Origin: Armatimonadota bacterium
GTDB lineage: Bacteria > Armatimonadota > UBA5829 > DTJY01
Assembly: GCA_023511795.1 (NCBI GenBank)
Contig: JAIMAU010000010.1
Span: 1-64,000 of the forward strand
DNA: 64,000 nucleotides
Reading direction: 5' to 3'
The notes below the pieces were generated by a model. It was not told the origin of the DNA and made no database searches. It saw nothing but the letters and a program-made list of their open reading frames with translations. Positions 18,415 through 28,016 of the stretch are shown in pieces. A program made the translations under genes and the position numbers. Position 1 is the stretch's first letter, and each line of letters opens with the position of its first letter.

Positions 18415-19647
18415 GTGAAATTTGAGCGTAAAGATAAGGAAATTTTGCGCGAGCTTGCAGGCAAAGTTGCAGAGGCTGCGGCCCATCCACGGCAGGCTAA
18501 GCTACGGGAGATGTGGAAACGTCACAACCGATTAGAAAAGGTAAAGCCGATGGTTCTAGTCTATCCCGAATGCTCGTGGATGGAAATACTTCCCGATTCT
18601 GCTCTCCAGTGCACTAATGATTTGGCAAGAAGATACGAGAAACAGCTTCGCCAGCGCATTTACTATTGGGAATATCTGCGCGATGACAGCGTACAGGAGC
18701 CTTGGGTGAAGGTGGATTTGTGCTGGTGGACTACGGGCTGGGGTATTACTCCTACCACAATTCCGAGTCCAGTGGAGCGCGGTGCTTGGGCTTTCAATCC
18801 ACCAATCAAAGAGGAATCGGACATTGAGAAGCTCGAATTTCCAGACCTTGTTATTGATGAGGAAAGAACACAACAAAACTTCGAGGCGCTTCACGACGCA
18901 ATTGGCGACATCCTAGAAGTTAAGATTCACCGGAGGATTTTTGCTTGGAACTTTACTGGACTGGCGAACATTTTTATATACCTTCGCGGCCTTGACCAGA
19001 TGATGTGGGATATGGTTGAGCGTCCGAAATGGTTACATCGTGTCATGTCATTCCTGGCAGAAGGGAATATGCGACTTCTTGACCAAGTGGAAGCTTACGA
19101 CAAACTCGACTTGGTGAACACCGATGATTATGTTGGCTCGGGCGGATTGGCGTATACCGATGAATTGCCAGGGCCAGGGTTCCAAGGGCGAGTGAGACTT
19201 CGCGACCTATGGGGATTTGCCGAGGCACAAGAGCTGGTTGGCGTATCACCAACAATGCACGAAGAGTTCATCTTTCAATATCAGCGGCCATTGCTAGAAC
19301 GATTTGGCTTGAACTGCTATGGTTGTTGTGAGCCAGTTACTGACCGCTTGGACTATGTATTCAAATTTGCGAGGATGCGCAGAATCTCAATTAGCCCTTG
19401 GGCCGATCGCCGCATAGCCGCAGAGAAGCTCCAAGATAAGTATATATACTCATGGAAGCCAAATCCTGCGCATCTTGTGGGTGGTTTTGACGCTGATTTT
19501 ATTCGCAGGTATATCCGAGAAACGCTCGAGATTGCGAAAGACTGTATATTGGAGATTATTCTTAAGGACGTTCACACGGTTGAATACCATCCCGAACGCC
19601 TTTGGGAGTGGGTGCGGATTGCACAGGAAGAGACTGGTGGATTCTAG
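18415..19647 (+). CDS. Uroporphyrinogen decarboxylase (UroD/MtaA) family protein, probably a methyltransferase
   Basis: A 410-residue soluble protein of the UroD superfamily, starting at GTG with CAGGGGGTGA nine bases before. The C-terminal half has GLNCYGCCEPVTDRL (near residue 300) and RRISISPWAD, seen in a UroD-like group that is not the haem enzyme; the Cys-Cys-Glu-Pro segment falls where MtaA/CmuA corrinoid methyltransferases carry zinc ligands. No haem gene is adjacent (hemB is about 30 kb away). Placement behind a GH106-like hydrolase suggests work on a sugar or its methyl ether, for example moving an O-methyl group; this is inference and no corrinoid protein is seen nearby. Its last four bases overlap the end of the convergent gene. 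Confidence 0.75.
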   Translation: MKFERKDKEILRELAGKVAEAAAHPRQAKLREMWKRHNRLEKVKPMVLVYPECSWMEILPDSALQCTNDLARRYEKQLRQRIYYWEYLRDDSVQEPWVKVDLCWWTTGWGITPTTIPSPVERGAWAFNPPIKEESDIEKLEFPDLVIDEERTQQNFEALHDAIGDILEVKIHRRIFAWNFTGLANIFIYLRGLDQMMWDMVERPKWLHRVMSFLAEGNMRLLDQVEAYDKLDLVNTDDYVGSGGLAYTDELPGPGFQGRVRLRDLWGFAEAQELVGVSPTMHEEFIFQYQRPLLERFGLNCYGCCEPVTDRLDYVFKFARMRRISISPWADRRIAAEKLQDKYIYSWKPNPAHLVGGFDADFIRRYIRETLEIAKDCILEIILKDVHTVEYHPERLWEWVRIAQEETGGF

Positions 19648-22600
19648 TTTTTTGCCTTTGTGCTTCTATCAACCTTCAATTCCTTTACGACGCATCCCAC
19701 ATCCCTTGGGCCAATTTCTAACGTAAGGTAAGCAATCTCGCCTACGATGCGGGGCTTGAGCTCACGGCCATTCCATACGTCGTAATACTTAGCACCTGGG
19801 GTATGCTCGACGGCTAATAGCTCTCCACGCACTGTTGAATAGTTTGCATTAAAAAGCGTCCAAAGTGTGCGCTCCTTCGCCGGGAATTTGTTTGCAAATA
19901 CTAACTTCTGCCCCGTCGGAACAAGCGGCACCGGTGATAAGGATGTGAAGCAATCTTCGTATTTTCGCATCACTTTATGCATCTTGCGGATGAAAGCTAG
20001 TACTTGTGGCGCAAACCATTTGTCTGCTGGTCCTTCCAACCAAATACCTTCGCCGTTGAAGAAGATTTGACGCACAGCAGTCAAACGGTCTCCAAGGGGT
20101 TTATCACACACAATGATTTCAAAGGTCTTAAAATCCAGCAATGCAAAGCGAGTTAGATTTATATGCGAGGGCGACCAGGCATCCGAAACGCTTGAGATTG
20201 CGTAGGTGAAGCTTCCATCTTGATGTTGAGTATTTACATCAGCAGGTGTTTCTTCGGTATAGAGGGCGACGTCTGGACCTAGCGCCTGCCTAATTTTCTT
20301 TAGAAGGTCTCGCTGTCCCCTAAGCGGTGGCTCTGGCACGGAATGTCCATGATTTTCGGCGTAGCAGAAGTGCCCTGGGTCTGCAAATCCCATTTCATCG
20401 CAGTAATAGCCTAGTGCGTGGGTTTTTTCCTTTATGGTGCTGTAGACCGAAGCAAGGTAATCCTGCCATTCTTTCACCGCTGAGCACATGTTTAACGCCG
20501 GTGCAAAGAATGGAAGGGGCTTGCCATCTTTGCCGATAATTTGCCACTCTTTACCGTGAGCTTGAGCTATGCGCGACTGCGGGTCAACCAAGTAGCCTTC
20601 GATATAAAGGCCCACAGGAATTCCAGATGCTTGCGTCTTTGTAATTGCGTCGCGGAAAGCTTCTACACCGCCAATCTCATCCCAGGGGTCGTAGTCACCG
20701 CACCTGCCCCACTTTTCTGAAGCACCCCAATCGAAGAGATGGAGATAATCAACGCCGCCGAATGCCTTTGAATCCTCGGCAATGCCTTCAGCAAAAGTGT
20801 ACTTTTTCTTTTCCTTGTTGTAATACTTTTCCCCGCCTGGTATGTAGAACCGCAAAAACTGCTGGCGGAAGTTGAATACTTTACGGAACCAATCCTTGCG
20901 TGGCGCATCAGGCTTATACCATGTGCCAATCCATTCCTTGTACGCATTAAATGCCGAGTGCCAATCGCCTTTGTGGAACCCAATTGTTGTTGCTGGAGAA
21001 GTGAAGCGCGCCCAGGGAAGCACTTCCTGCTCTAGATACTCCACGCTCATTGAAATGCCCTTGGCATCCTTTCGCAGGTGGAAGTAGCGGTACGTTGCTA
21101 ATGTGTCCATCGTTATTAGGTACATTCCACCGTCAGGACCATAGACGTCCATGAACTGCAAAGGCATTAAGCCGGAATACGGTTCGCGGAGTTCAATGGG
21201 AATGTCGTTGATGACTGCCCCGCGTCTTGGAAAACAATACGAGAGGTTTGCACCCCGCAGACTTTTGATTTCTGATATCGTCGGAAAGTCTACTTGAATT
21301 TTGCTTTTCTCTTTTGTCCAAAGGTCTAACTGAAAATGGATGCGGTCACCCGATTGAGGTGTTATACTCAGTAAGCCGTTGATGCCAAGGCCTTTTCGGT
21401 CAGTCAACTCAAGAGTGGAGAATACGCCACGTGACTCGACTACTGAGCCTTCGAAATCCGTGGATTCGAGAATCTGGTCGCCCATGCGAACTCGCCAAAA
21501 ACTTCCTTTGGCTGATATGCTTGGCGGTCCCTCTTCGCCTCTTATTTCGATTGAGACGCCTGGTCTATAGCGAACCACCACTCGAGTTTCGCCATTGAAT
21601 ATCTCGATTCGCTCGCTAATAGGACTCACATAAGCATTCCAATTGTAGTTTCGCTTTGCCTCTGAATAAATATGGGCCTTTGCGCCGCCTACCTTCAAAG
21701 GTCGTGCATGTGCGGCAATATTAGAATCAAACCCAATGGTCGCCGAAATTAGGTAGAGCGACACGCTAGGTATGTTTTCTCTGATTATCAGCTCTTTGAT
21801 GGGATGCTCTCTTGAGGTGGTTATGGCATAGACCCCAAAGCCCTGAGCAAGCCCAAATCCTTCGGGAATTCGCGCTGGTATGGTTTCATCCGCCATGGCA
21901 CGCGAATACACAATCTTTGCAGAAAACAAATGAGGCTCAGGGGAAAGGCTGACTGCATCTTTATTTTTTGATGCAGTGGCTATAAGCAAGAAGATTTCTG
22001 AGGCCCTGACCTCATTAAGCGGGATGTGAAGTTCTGTGGGCTTGTCAGCATAGGTCATGGCAAGGCTTTTGGGACCGGAGTAGATTCGGAAGGGTATGCC
22101 CGAGACTATGATTTCATTCTCTTTTGACCACTCGCTTATGTTCAACTCTTCCATTAGAACTTTGTGGCTGGAGTTGAAAATGGAGCGCAAGTCAACAGGC
22201 TTAAAATTTTTGCCAGCTTTCTGCTTATCCGTTGCCAGAAGCTCTGCAAACGTTAGTTTGGGGGCATTTTCATGAAATTCCAAGCGTGATATTTCGATTG
22301 TTCCATTGGGACGGGCAGCCTGCAGCTGAACTGCAAGCATATCTGCCATGACAGGGTTAGCCTGTTTCACCAATGTATGCCATCTTCCGTCAGATATAAA
22401 ATCGCTCGGCTCGGCGATAAACTGCTCCTCGCCCTTTGTTCCATGGATGTAGACAAAGTACCCCAGTGGATGGTCGGCGCCAATCGCACGATAGCGTATC
22501 AGCAACCAAGGGGTCTTCGCCAAATCAAGTGGTTGCGAAATCTCGGCAGTCCACTTCATTCCTCTTCCAGGTTGTTTGACTTCAAAGCGGGTGACCTCGG

Positions 22601-22757
22601 GCGAACTGCTAACTTTATGAAAGTCCGCTGGATTGTGAACCCAATCGGGGCGAGCGTTCCAGATTAACTCGGATGTCAGGTTCGCCCCGACTGCATTGCA
22701 ATCTAGCGTTAGGGCTAGCAAAAAGGTTAATGTAGGGATGATTTGAAATACTGTCAT
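19644..22757 (-). CDS. Exported glycosidase-like protein with DUF6259-type TIM barrel
   Basis: A 1037-residue protein with a Sec signal peptide (IIPTLTFLLALTLDCNAVGA). N-terminal half: beta-rich modules (residues about 30-480) with a carbohydrate-binding look. Middle (about 600-900): a TIM-barrel hydrolase-like region with YLHLFDWGASEKWG, IPVGLYIEGYLVD, GYYCDEMGFADPG and ALYTEETPADV, similar to the uncharacterised DUF6259 group. The acidic residues in CDEMG and TEET are candidate catalytic positions, unproven. C-terminal beta domain closes it. Last gene of the minus-strand operon; the gap to the previous gene is 57 bases. Ribosome site before the ATG is weak. Confidence 0.7.
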   Translation of the reverse strand: MTVFQIIPTLTFLLALTLDCNAVGANLTSELIWNARPDWVHNPADFHKVSSSPEVTRFEVKQPGRGMKWTAEISQPLDLAKTPWLLIRYRAIGADHPLGYFVYIHGTKGEEQFIAEPSDFISDGRWHTLVKQANPVMADMLAVQLQAARPNGTIEISRLEFHENAPKLTFAELLATDKQKAGKNFKPVDLRSIFNSSHKVLMEELNISEWSKENEIIVSGIPFRIYSGPKSLAMTYADKPTELHIPLNEVRASEIFLLIATASKNKDAVSLSPEPHLFSAKIVYSRAMADETIPARIPEGFGLAQGFGVYAITTSREHPIKELIIRENIPSVSLYLISATIGFDSNIAAHARPLKVGGAKAHIYSEAKRNYNWNAYVSPISERIEIFNGETRVVVRYRPGVSIEIRGEEGPPSISAKGSFWRVRMGDQILESTDFEGSVVESRGVFSTLELTDRKGLGINGLLSITPQSGDRIHFQLDLWTKEKSKIQVDFPTISEIKSLRGANLSYCFPRRGAVINDIPIELREPYSGLMPLQFMDVYGPDGGMYLITMDTLATYRYFHLRKDAKGISMSVEYLEQEVLPWARFTSPATTIGFHKGDWHSAFNAYKEWIGTWYKPDAPRKDWFRKVFNFRQQFLRFYIPGGEKYYNKEKKKYTFAEGIAEDSKAFGGVDYLHLFDWGASEKWGRCGDYDPWDEIGGVEAFRDAITKTQASGIPVGLYIEGYLVDPQSRIAQAHGKEWQIIGKDGKPLPFFAPALNMCSAVKEWQDYLASVYSTIKEKTHALGYYCDEMGFADPGHFCYAENHGHSVPEPPLRGQRDLLKKIRQALGPDVALYTEETPADVNTQHQDGSFTYAISSVSDAWSPSHINLTRFALLDFKTFEIIVCDKPLGDRLTAVRQIFFNGEGIWLEGPADKWFAPQVLAFIRKMHKVMRKYEDCFTSLSPVPLVPTGQKLVFANKFPAKERTLWTLFNANYSTVRGELLAVEHTPGAKYYDVWNGRELKPRIVGEIAYLTLEIGPRDVGCVVKELKVDRSTKAKN

Positions 22758-22814
22758 TGTGATTTGCCCATTTCTTAATACTTTTCACGAACCCTATTCT
22801 CTTATTTTTGGACC

Positions 22815-24563
22815 TTAGTAGTATCCTTCTTGAAGAACCACCACATGCTCTTTGTGCTCTGGCGAGAATGGGATGGTTACGACAATCCTGCCTTCCTCAA
22901 TAGTTGCGGAGCCATCTTTGCGATAGGGATTGTGAGGCAAAACAGGCCAAGTCACGCTAGACCCCTCGGGTAGCGAGAGCTTCCACCCCGCGTGTGCTAT
23001 CCATCCCCCAGCATTACGGCTTGACAAAGTGAATCCCTCTTCGCCTAAGAGCTTCTCAGCCATTTTCTCAGCGCGAAACGGCTTGCCGATATGTGGTATT
23101 AGAGTTAAGTGTGCAGCGACCGGCAAGCCCGATTTATTTGTCGCCATTAAGCGAATTTTTAGTGTGGAAGCGTCTACTGGCTCCACCTCAATTGAGCATT
23201 TTTCCTCGCCATATACCAGCCCCAAGCCGGGTGGATCCGTCTTTTTAAGCCCAGCCACGGAAGGCACGTGGAATAGTTGTCCTTCAGGCATAAAGTTCGG
23301 ATTCTCATCACCAGGCTTGTGTTTCAGAAGAGAGATATCCCCAACAGTAAAAGTGCTCCAGAGTGGTTGGAGTTTCGTATTTCCACCGCCAACAATAAGA
23401 CCGCAATTGTCGTGAAATATGCTTACCAAGTTTTGTCGGTCTTGTAGCCATCGACTTTTTGGAATAGGACAATGGTAAGCTGAAAGGCAAATGAACCATG
23501 GGCCTTTGCGTCGTATCAGCGACTTTCCATCGCTTGTTATGAACGTTCGGTCGGATTCCTGAGCTGCTGTTGGGGTGACTGGGCCTTCTTGACCGTACAT
23601 GAGAAAGCTTGCACATGAATCCGCCGAAACTTTGCCGCCACTCTTGGCAAGCAGGTTGAGCTCCTGAAGCACATATCCCCTGCCCTCTGGCGTGAGCGTA
23701 AAGGCAACGTTGGGGAATCTTATCCTGCGGTGGTAGGGTGTCCGCTCATCGACAGTCTCAACGGAGGTGCCATCGGGATATGTAAAGTTTGTATGAAATC
23801 GAATTGCCCGCTCGATTGCCGGAAGTACGGTTTCATCGTGTGAAACCGCATAGTATATTCCTAGCGCGTTTGTATAAACATTTCCATATCCTACCACTGG
23901 GCCGCAGTTCTCGGACCAAAAACCTGCCGGGTCCTGTGCCGCGACTACTTTCGCCATGAACTCCTTTGCCTGTTTGCACCATTCTGGACGGTCGAACACT
24001 TGACCAGCGATGTATAGGCCCATGGCATGATGGGTAGGGATATTGTGAACCCGCTTCAGAGCTGTTTGCGAAATCCCAGTGTATCCATGAATTAGTGCAT
24101 CATCCCAGCGCTTCTTTTGCGAAGGAGTCATGCCTTCGCGAACAAGTCCATAGGACATTATCCAAGCTGAATACGTCCATGGCATGTAAATGTTGCCCCA
24201 GGTCGAGCCATCTTTCTTGCGAAATTCCCACTGTCCATCAGGCTTTGCCTCGGCGATTAGTGCGTCACCAGCCTTGACAACAGCCTCCAGTACTTTTGGA
24301 TCATGGTAGTATGGGTTCGCTGGCGACTTCAGCGCCCACGCTACTGCAAGGCTGAACATTATGTTCTGGTCGTTTACAATCCATATGCCTTTTCCAAAGC
24401 GTCCTGTTTTAGGGTCCTGGTCCTTTAGAATATCAGGCACCGATGCCACGAGCATTCGCAGGAACTCGTCCTTGAATCGCAGTTCTTGTGGTTGTTTATC
24501 TGATGAAGCATAAACGCCTACAGCAAATATAAGAGTCAAGATTGCAAAAAGGTACTTTTCCAT
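22815..24563 (-). CDS. Exported alpha/alpha-toroid protein, polysaccharide-lyase-like
   Basis: A 582-residue protein with an N-terminal signal (LFAILTLIFAVGVYAS). Residues about 25-300 are a run of amphipathic helices with aromatic and polar glycan-binding residues (WTYSAWIMSYGL, HNIPTHHAMGLY, GYGNVYTNALGIYYAVSHDE), typical of the (alpha/alpha) toroid domain in heparinase II/III, alginate or chondroitin-AC type lyases. Residues 320-582 are beta-rich, as in the second domain of those lyases. A conserved Asn-His region (NIPTHHA) and Tyr residues could be catalytic. Family assignment is by pattern only; a lyase would produce unsaturated uronic acids that can feed KDG metabolism, for which genes exist at 44.8-46.4 kb. 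Confidence 0.6.
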   Translation of the reverse strand: MEKYLFAILTLIFAVGVYASSDKQPQELRFKDEFLRMLVASVPDILKDQDPKTGRFGKGIWIVNDQNIMFSLAVAWALKSPANPYYHDPKVLEAVVKAGDALIAEAKPDGQWEFRKKDGSTWGNIYMPWTYSAWIMSYGLVREGMTPSQKKRWDDALIHGYTGISQTALKRVHNIPTHHAMGLYIAGQVFDRPEWCKQAKEFMAKVVAAQDPAGFWSENCGPVVGYGNVYTNALGIYYAVSHDETVLPAIERAIRFHTNFTYPDGTSVETVDERTPYHRRIRFPNVAFTLTPEGRGYVLQELNLLAKSGGKVSADSCASFLMYGQEGPVTPTAAQESDRTFITSDGKSLIRRKGPWFICLSAYHCPIPKSRWLQDRQNLVSIFHDNCGLIVGGGNTKLQPLWSTFTVGDISLLKHKPGDENPNFMPEGQLFHVPSVAGLKKTDPPGLGLVYGEEKCSIEVEPVDASTLKIRLMATNKSGLPVAAHLTLIPHIGKPFRAEKMAEKLLGEEGFTLSSRNAGGWIAHAGWKLSLPEGSSVTWPVLPHNPYRKDGSATIEEGRIVVTIPFSPEHKEHVVVLQEGYY

Positions 24564-24573
24564 TTTATCGCTC

Positions 24574-26571
24574 TCATTCTAGCTCAATGCCGAAGCCAGA
24601 TGCTACGCATTGCATCTCACCAATCATGCGGGTAATAACTGCGATTTGTTTGCCAGTAAAAATTTCATTAGGCGACCTTCCTGGTACAAGCGCTTCCCAG
24701 TTCGGAAGTTGGCTGACCACCTGGTTAAGGCCATCCACGTAAGCCTTGAAGTAGTCTAGTGCTTTTCCCTTGTTTTCAGGAGCTATGCCCTCTGGCTTAA
24801 CAATCTTCCTGAGTTCCCACAGAGCATTTAGAGAGTTTATGTATCCCTGGATGATTAGGCTCTCGCTCACTAATATTGGGATTTCTATTTCTTTTGCGAG
24901 TTTGACAGCTTCCGCAGCGGCGGCAACGTCATTTTTTAGTTGCTCCTCGCTTTTGATGTCTCCGAATGGCAATCGGTAGGCATCCCAAAGGACGAATCCC
25001 AGTTCGGGCAGTGTGCCCTCTTTGAGTCTTTTTGCAGAGTGGCCAGGTGTGTTCCTTTGTTCTCCAGCTGGCCAATGAGAGCCATACACATCCCACGCAA
25101 CAGGACTGATAAGCTCCACCCAGTCTGCGAACTTCTTGGGGTCCTTTAGTCCTTCACGAACGGCCCACGATTCGGCAAATTCACGTGGTGTTCGCCCCTT
25201 GGAATTCCACGACCATTCGGCGGCTGCCTCAACATTGAACCTGTTGTAGTGGACCCGCGGCGTGGCATATCCCAGCAGACCCGAAAGGCCCTTATCAACG
25301 AACTCGTTCATGCGATAATGGATGAAATGAGGACCAGTAAACGGGCTTGTCCAATGCACACCAGCGTCAAGGTTCGGCACAACGCCCAGCCAATGGCCGC
25401 TCTTTGCATAATCCTCTAGGTATTTGCGGAGCATGGGTACTTCGCCGTTGTCGTAGGTCAACAGGCTATGATAGTACCAGACTTTGACTTCCTTTGGAAG
25501 TTCTTTGAATATCAACTGGTTACTACTTTCCGTTTCTTCACTCGTGAGGATTCTAAGGCCTAGATGAGGAAGTTTTTTCTTTGCTTTATTCCAGGCGGCT
25601 AAGACGGTGCGAGCTTCAAGGACGCTTCGGTCTACCTTCTTGCATTCTTCGCATGTGCATCCGCCTTGTTGATCAAGGTTTTCTGCAAGCCACACGTCAA
25701 CTTCACGAACATGTGGTATCTTTCCAAGCGAAACTATCCAATCTGCTAGTACATCTACAAATTCAGGCTGTGAGTAGCAGATTGCACCCTCGCCACCGCC
25801 CTTTGCTTTGAGATTAGGATAGGCTGCGAATACGCCTTTGTTGCCAACCTGCTCGAGGTGCAGGACTACCGGAACGAAATTTATTCCGTAGAGTGGCCCC
25901 TCCGTAAATAAGGGCTCATGGCCATCCTTTGGCCTAGCTGTTGCGATTTTCCTCTCATCAACGCTGACATAGCAGATTTGCTCAACAATGTTCATCTTCC
26001 GGTCTGCAAGCCACTTCAGGTGCAGGAAAGAGTCCGAGCCCCACAATCCCCTGTCTGCAAGGTCGGGCCAGTCGGTTATTTCGGCTATTGGCATATCAAC
26101 CTTTCCCGCGGCGGCGTGCGCCTTTATAAGCTGCTGGAGGGTTTTCGCAGCGTAATATAATCCTCTGGGGGTTTGGGCAATGAGGCGCAGTGTCTTTCCA
26201 CTTGCATCGGGGACAATCTTATAGGCTTGGTCAGAGTTCTTTAGGCTTTTGAGACTTGATGCTTCCGGCCCGCCTAGCTTGAGAACGATTGTGAATGCTG
26301 GTTTTGAAGGCGACTTAGCTTTATTTGGTATGCCGATTGCCTGCCGAAGTTCCGCACATGCCTGAACAACTACCGGGTCGGTGCTGTCAGCCCTGATTAT
26401 GACTTGGTCGGCAGGAATGGTGTTTTTTGCTGTAATCTTAACTGACTTTGGCAGAGGAACAAGATGCATAATCCATGCCTTGGCTTGGTCAGGTTGTATT
26501 GGTGAAACTGCTCCTAAAATTGGCGTGGCTAGAAGATAACAAATAATTATTCCCATAATAACTCTTAGCAT
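24574..26571 (-). CDS. Exported GH20/GH84-like glycoside hydrolase
   Basis: A 665-residue protein with a signal peptide (IMGIIICYLLATPILGA). Residues about 35-170 (LVPLPKSVKITAK..., AYKIVPDASGKTLRLIAQTPRGLYYAAKTLQQLI) form the GH20b-type N-terminal domain of hexosaminidase-related enzymes. The next region (about 180-500) is a TIM-barrel with DLADRGLWG, CTCEECKKVDRS and VKVWYYHSLLTYDN, closest to DUF4838/GH20-like uncharacterised hydrolases; the usual catalytic Asp-Glu pair of true GH20 is not recognisable to me. The ATG has AGGAGG about ten bases upstream, and only seven bases separate it from the stop of the preceding gene, so translation is probably coupled. An active glycosidase on amino-sugars is possible, not certain. 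Confidence 0.65.
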   Translation of the reverse strand: MLRVIMGIIICYLLATPILGAVSPIQPDQAKAWIMHLVPLPKSVKITAKNTIPADQVIIRADSTDPVVVQACAELRQAIGIPNKAKSPSKPAFTIVLKLGGPEASSLKSLKNSDQAYKIVPDASGKTLRLIAQTPRGLYYAAKTLQQLIKAHAAAGKVDMPIAEITDWPDLADRGLWGSDSFLHLKWLADRKMNIVEQICYVSVDERKIATARPKDGHEPLFTEGPLYGINFVPVVLHLEQVGNKGVFAAYPNLKAKGGGEGAICYSQPEFVDVLADWIVSLGKIPHVREVDVWLAENLDQQGGCTCEECKKVDRSVLEARTVLAAWNKAKKKLPHLGLRILTSEETESSNQLIFKELPKEVKVWYYHSLLTYDNGEVPMLRKYLEDYAKSGHWLGVVPNLDAGVHWTSPFTGPHFIHYRMNEFVDKGLSGLLGYATPRVHYNRFNVEAAAEWSWNSKGRTPREFAESWAVREGLKDPKKFADWVELISPVAWDVYGSHWPAGEQRNTPGHSAKRLKEGTLPELGFVLWDAYRLPFGDIKSEEQLKNDVAAAAEAVKLAKEIEIPILVSESLIIQGYINSLNALWELRKIVKPEGIAPENKGKALDYFKAYVDGLNQVVSQLPNWEALVPGRSPNEIFTGKQIAVITRMIGEMQCVASGFGIELE

Positions 26572-26578
26572 TTCTTTC

Positions 26579-27970
26579 TTACCTCCTAAATCTATCCTCT
26601 TCGCCGAGATAAGCTCCTTGAGCGATTAGCTGTTTTTGAATATCGCGAATTGGTACCTGCTCGGCGGGTGTGTTTGATTGAGCTCCCAGGGCAGCTGCTA
26701 CTCCTGCTGCTTCGCCTAACGTCATGCATCGAGACATTCCTCTAAGAAGTCCAACAGGGTCTGTGGAGACGCTCTTCCCGCTGGCAACTAGAAGTCCCTC
26801 TACTCTTTTTGGAGCCATTACGCCGAATGGAATCTCGACTCCATAGGGCGGTTCACCAGGCGCTTTGAGAGGAAATCGGCCGATTACATCGTCCCACTCT
26901 CTCCCATCTGCTACGTCATCCTTGGTGAGGGTTGATCTTCCTTCAATAAGTCGGTTTCGGCGCTGCCCCCAATCTTCTGCCGTCTGAATTACTACGGCGT
27001 TTTCGAAGCCTGGGAGGTGCTTTCGTAGGAACTCGGCCACTTTGTGGCACATTCGCCGCCCTTCAAGCTCAGCACGAGTATACTGGCGTGCGTCTACGTC
27101 GGTCAACCAGAGGTAATTCGAGTTGATGACAACCGTGCCGTCGCCAGCTAGCCCATACATCCCAAAGGCATTCAGAGCATACCAATCGCCGTCCTTTTCA
27201 GAGTATTCTCCACGCTCGATGGCATCATTCCAAGGTTTGAACGCCTTGCCACCATGGTGGGGGAAGAAGAAAAATCCAAACTCTTTCCAATTTCGACGGA
27301 AAGTATCGTAATCTTTTACTCCGTCGCTGTTGTTTGGGAATGAATCACGGTGCTCGCCAATCCAATCAACTGCGCGGTCGAGATCAACATTCGCCAGCCT
27401 GAAGAGCATGCTCCCGCCACTTGCGACAATCCGGCAAGGGGCCCCAGCATAAGAAGCAATGTCGGCCTCGCCGGTCGCATCGATTACGTTTTTCGCAATT
27501 GCTGCCTGCCGCCCGCTTTTACTCTCAATAAGAACTCCAACAACCCTGTTGCCCTCCTTAATTGCCCCAACCGTTAGCGCGTGAAGCAGAACTTCCACGC
27601 CTGCTTCGCGGAGCATATCAATAAGGACAAGCTTCATTTTTTCAGGATCAAAAATGACGCCAGGTTGTTCGGGTCGGTGCCAGCAAGGTTTTGTGCCGCC
27701 CTCAAATACTAATCGCTCAACAACTTCGCGAGGGATTCCCCTTACCACGGGAAAGTTTTCGTTCGTCATGAATGCGTTCCCAATATTCGCCATCAATCCT
27801 GCAGTGGCCGTTCCACCCACAACGCCATTGCGCTCGATGAGCAGAACCTTCGCTCCGTTTCTAGCTGCCGAAATGGCTGCCGAACACCCGGAGACTCCTC
27901 CGCCAACAACGATGACGTCGGGTTCATAAACAATTGGTATATCACGAGATGGCTCATGGTAGGTTTTCAT
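26579..27970 (-). CDS. FAD-dependent oxidoreductase (FAD_oxidored family)
   Basis: A 463-residue flavoprotein. Residues 18-46 hold the Rossmann dinucleotide motif VVGGGVSGCSAAISAARNG with the acidic end of the second strand (LIE), then GGTATAGLM, and the C-terminal SGKSVSTDPVGLLRGMSRCMTLGEAAGVAAA that closes the FAD site in this family. No signal peptide. Relatives often lie in glycan-degradation loci of Armatimonadota, Planctomycetota and Lentisphaerota; their substrates are unknown, sugar alcohol or hydroxyl oxidation being a guess. GGGGAGA lies six bases upstream of the ATG. Third gene of the minus-strand operon. Confidence 0.82.
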   Translation of the reverse strand: MKTYHEPSRDIPIVYEPDVIVVGGGVSGCSAAISAARNGAKVLLIERNGVVGGTATAGLMANIGNAFMTNENFPVVRGIPREVVERLVFEGGTKPCWHRPEQPGVIFDPEKMKLVLIDMLREAGVEVLLHALTVGAIKEGNRVVGVLIESKSGRQAAIAKNVIDATGEADIASYAGAPCRIVASGGSMLFRLANVDLDRAVDWIGEHRDSFPNNSDGVKDYDTFRRNWKEFGFFFFPHHGGKAFKPWNDAIERGEYSEKDGDWYALNAFGMYGLAGDGTVVINSNYLWLTDVDARQYTRAELEGRRMCHKVAEFLRKHLPGFENAVVIQTAEDWGQRRNRLIEGRSTLTKDDVADGREWDDVIGRFPLKAPGEPPYGVEIPFGVMAPKRVEGLLVASGKSVSTDPVGLLRGMSRCMTLGEAAGVAAALGAQSNTPAEQVPIRDIQKQLIAQGAYLGEEDRFRR

Positions 27971-28016
27971 TGTCTCTCCCCTTATAGTAAAAGAGTAGTC
28001 TATGGTGTTTGCGGTG

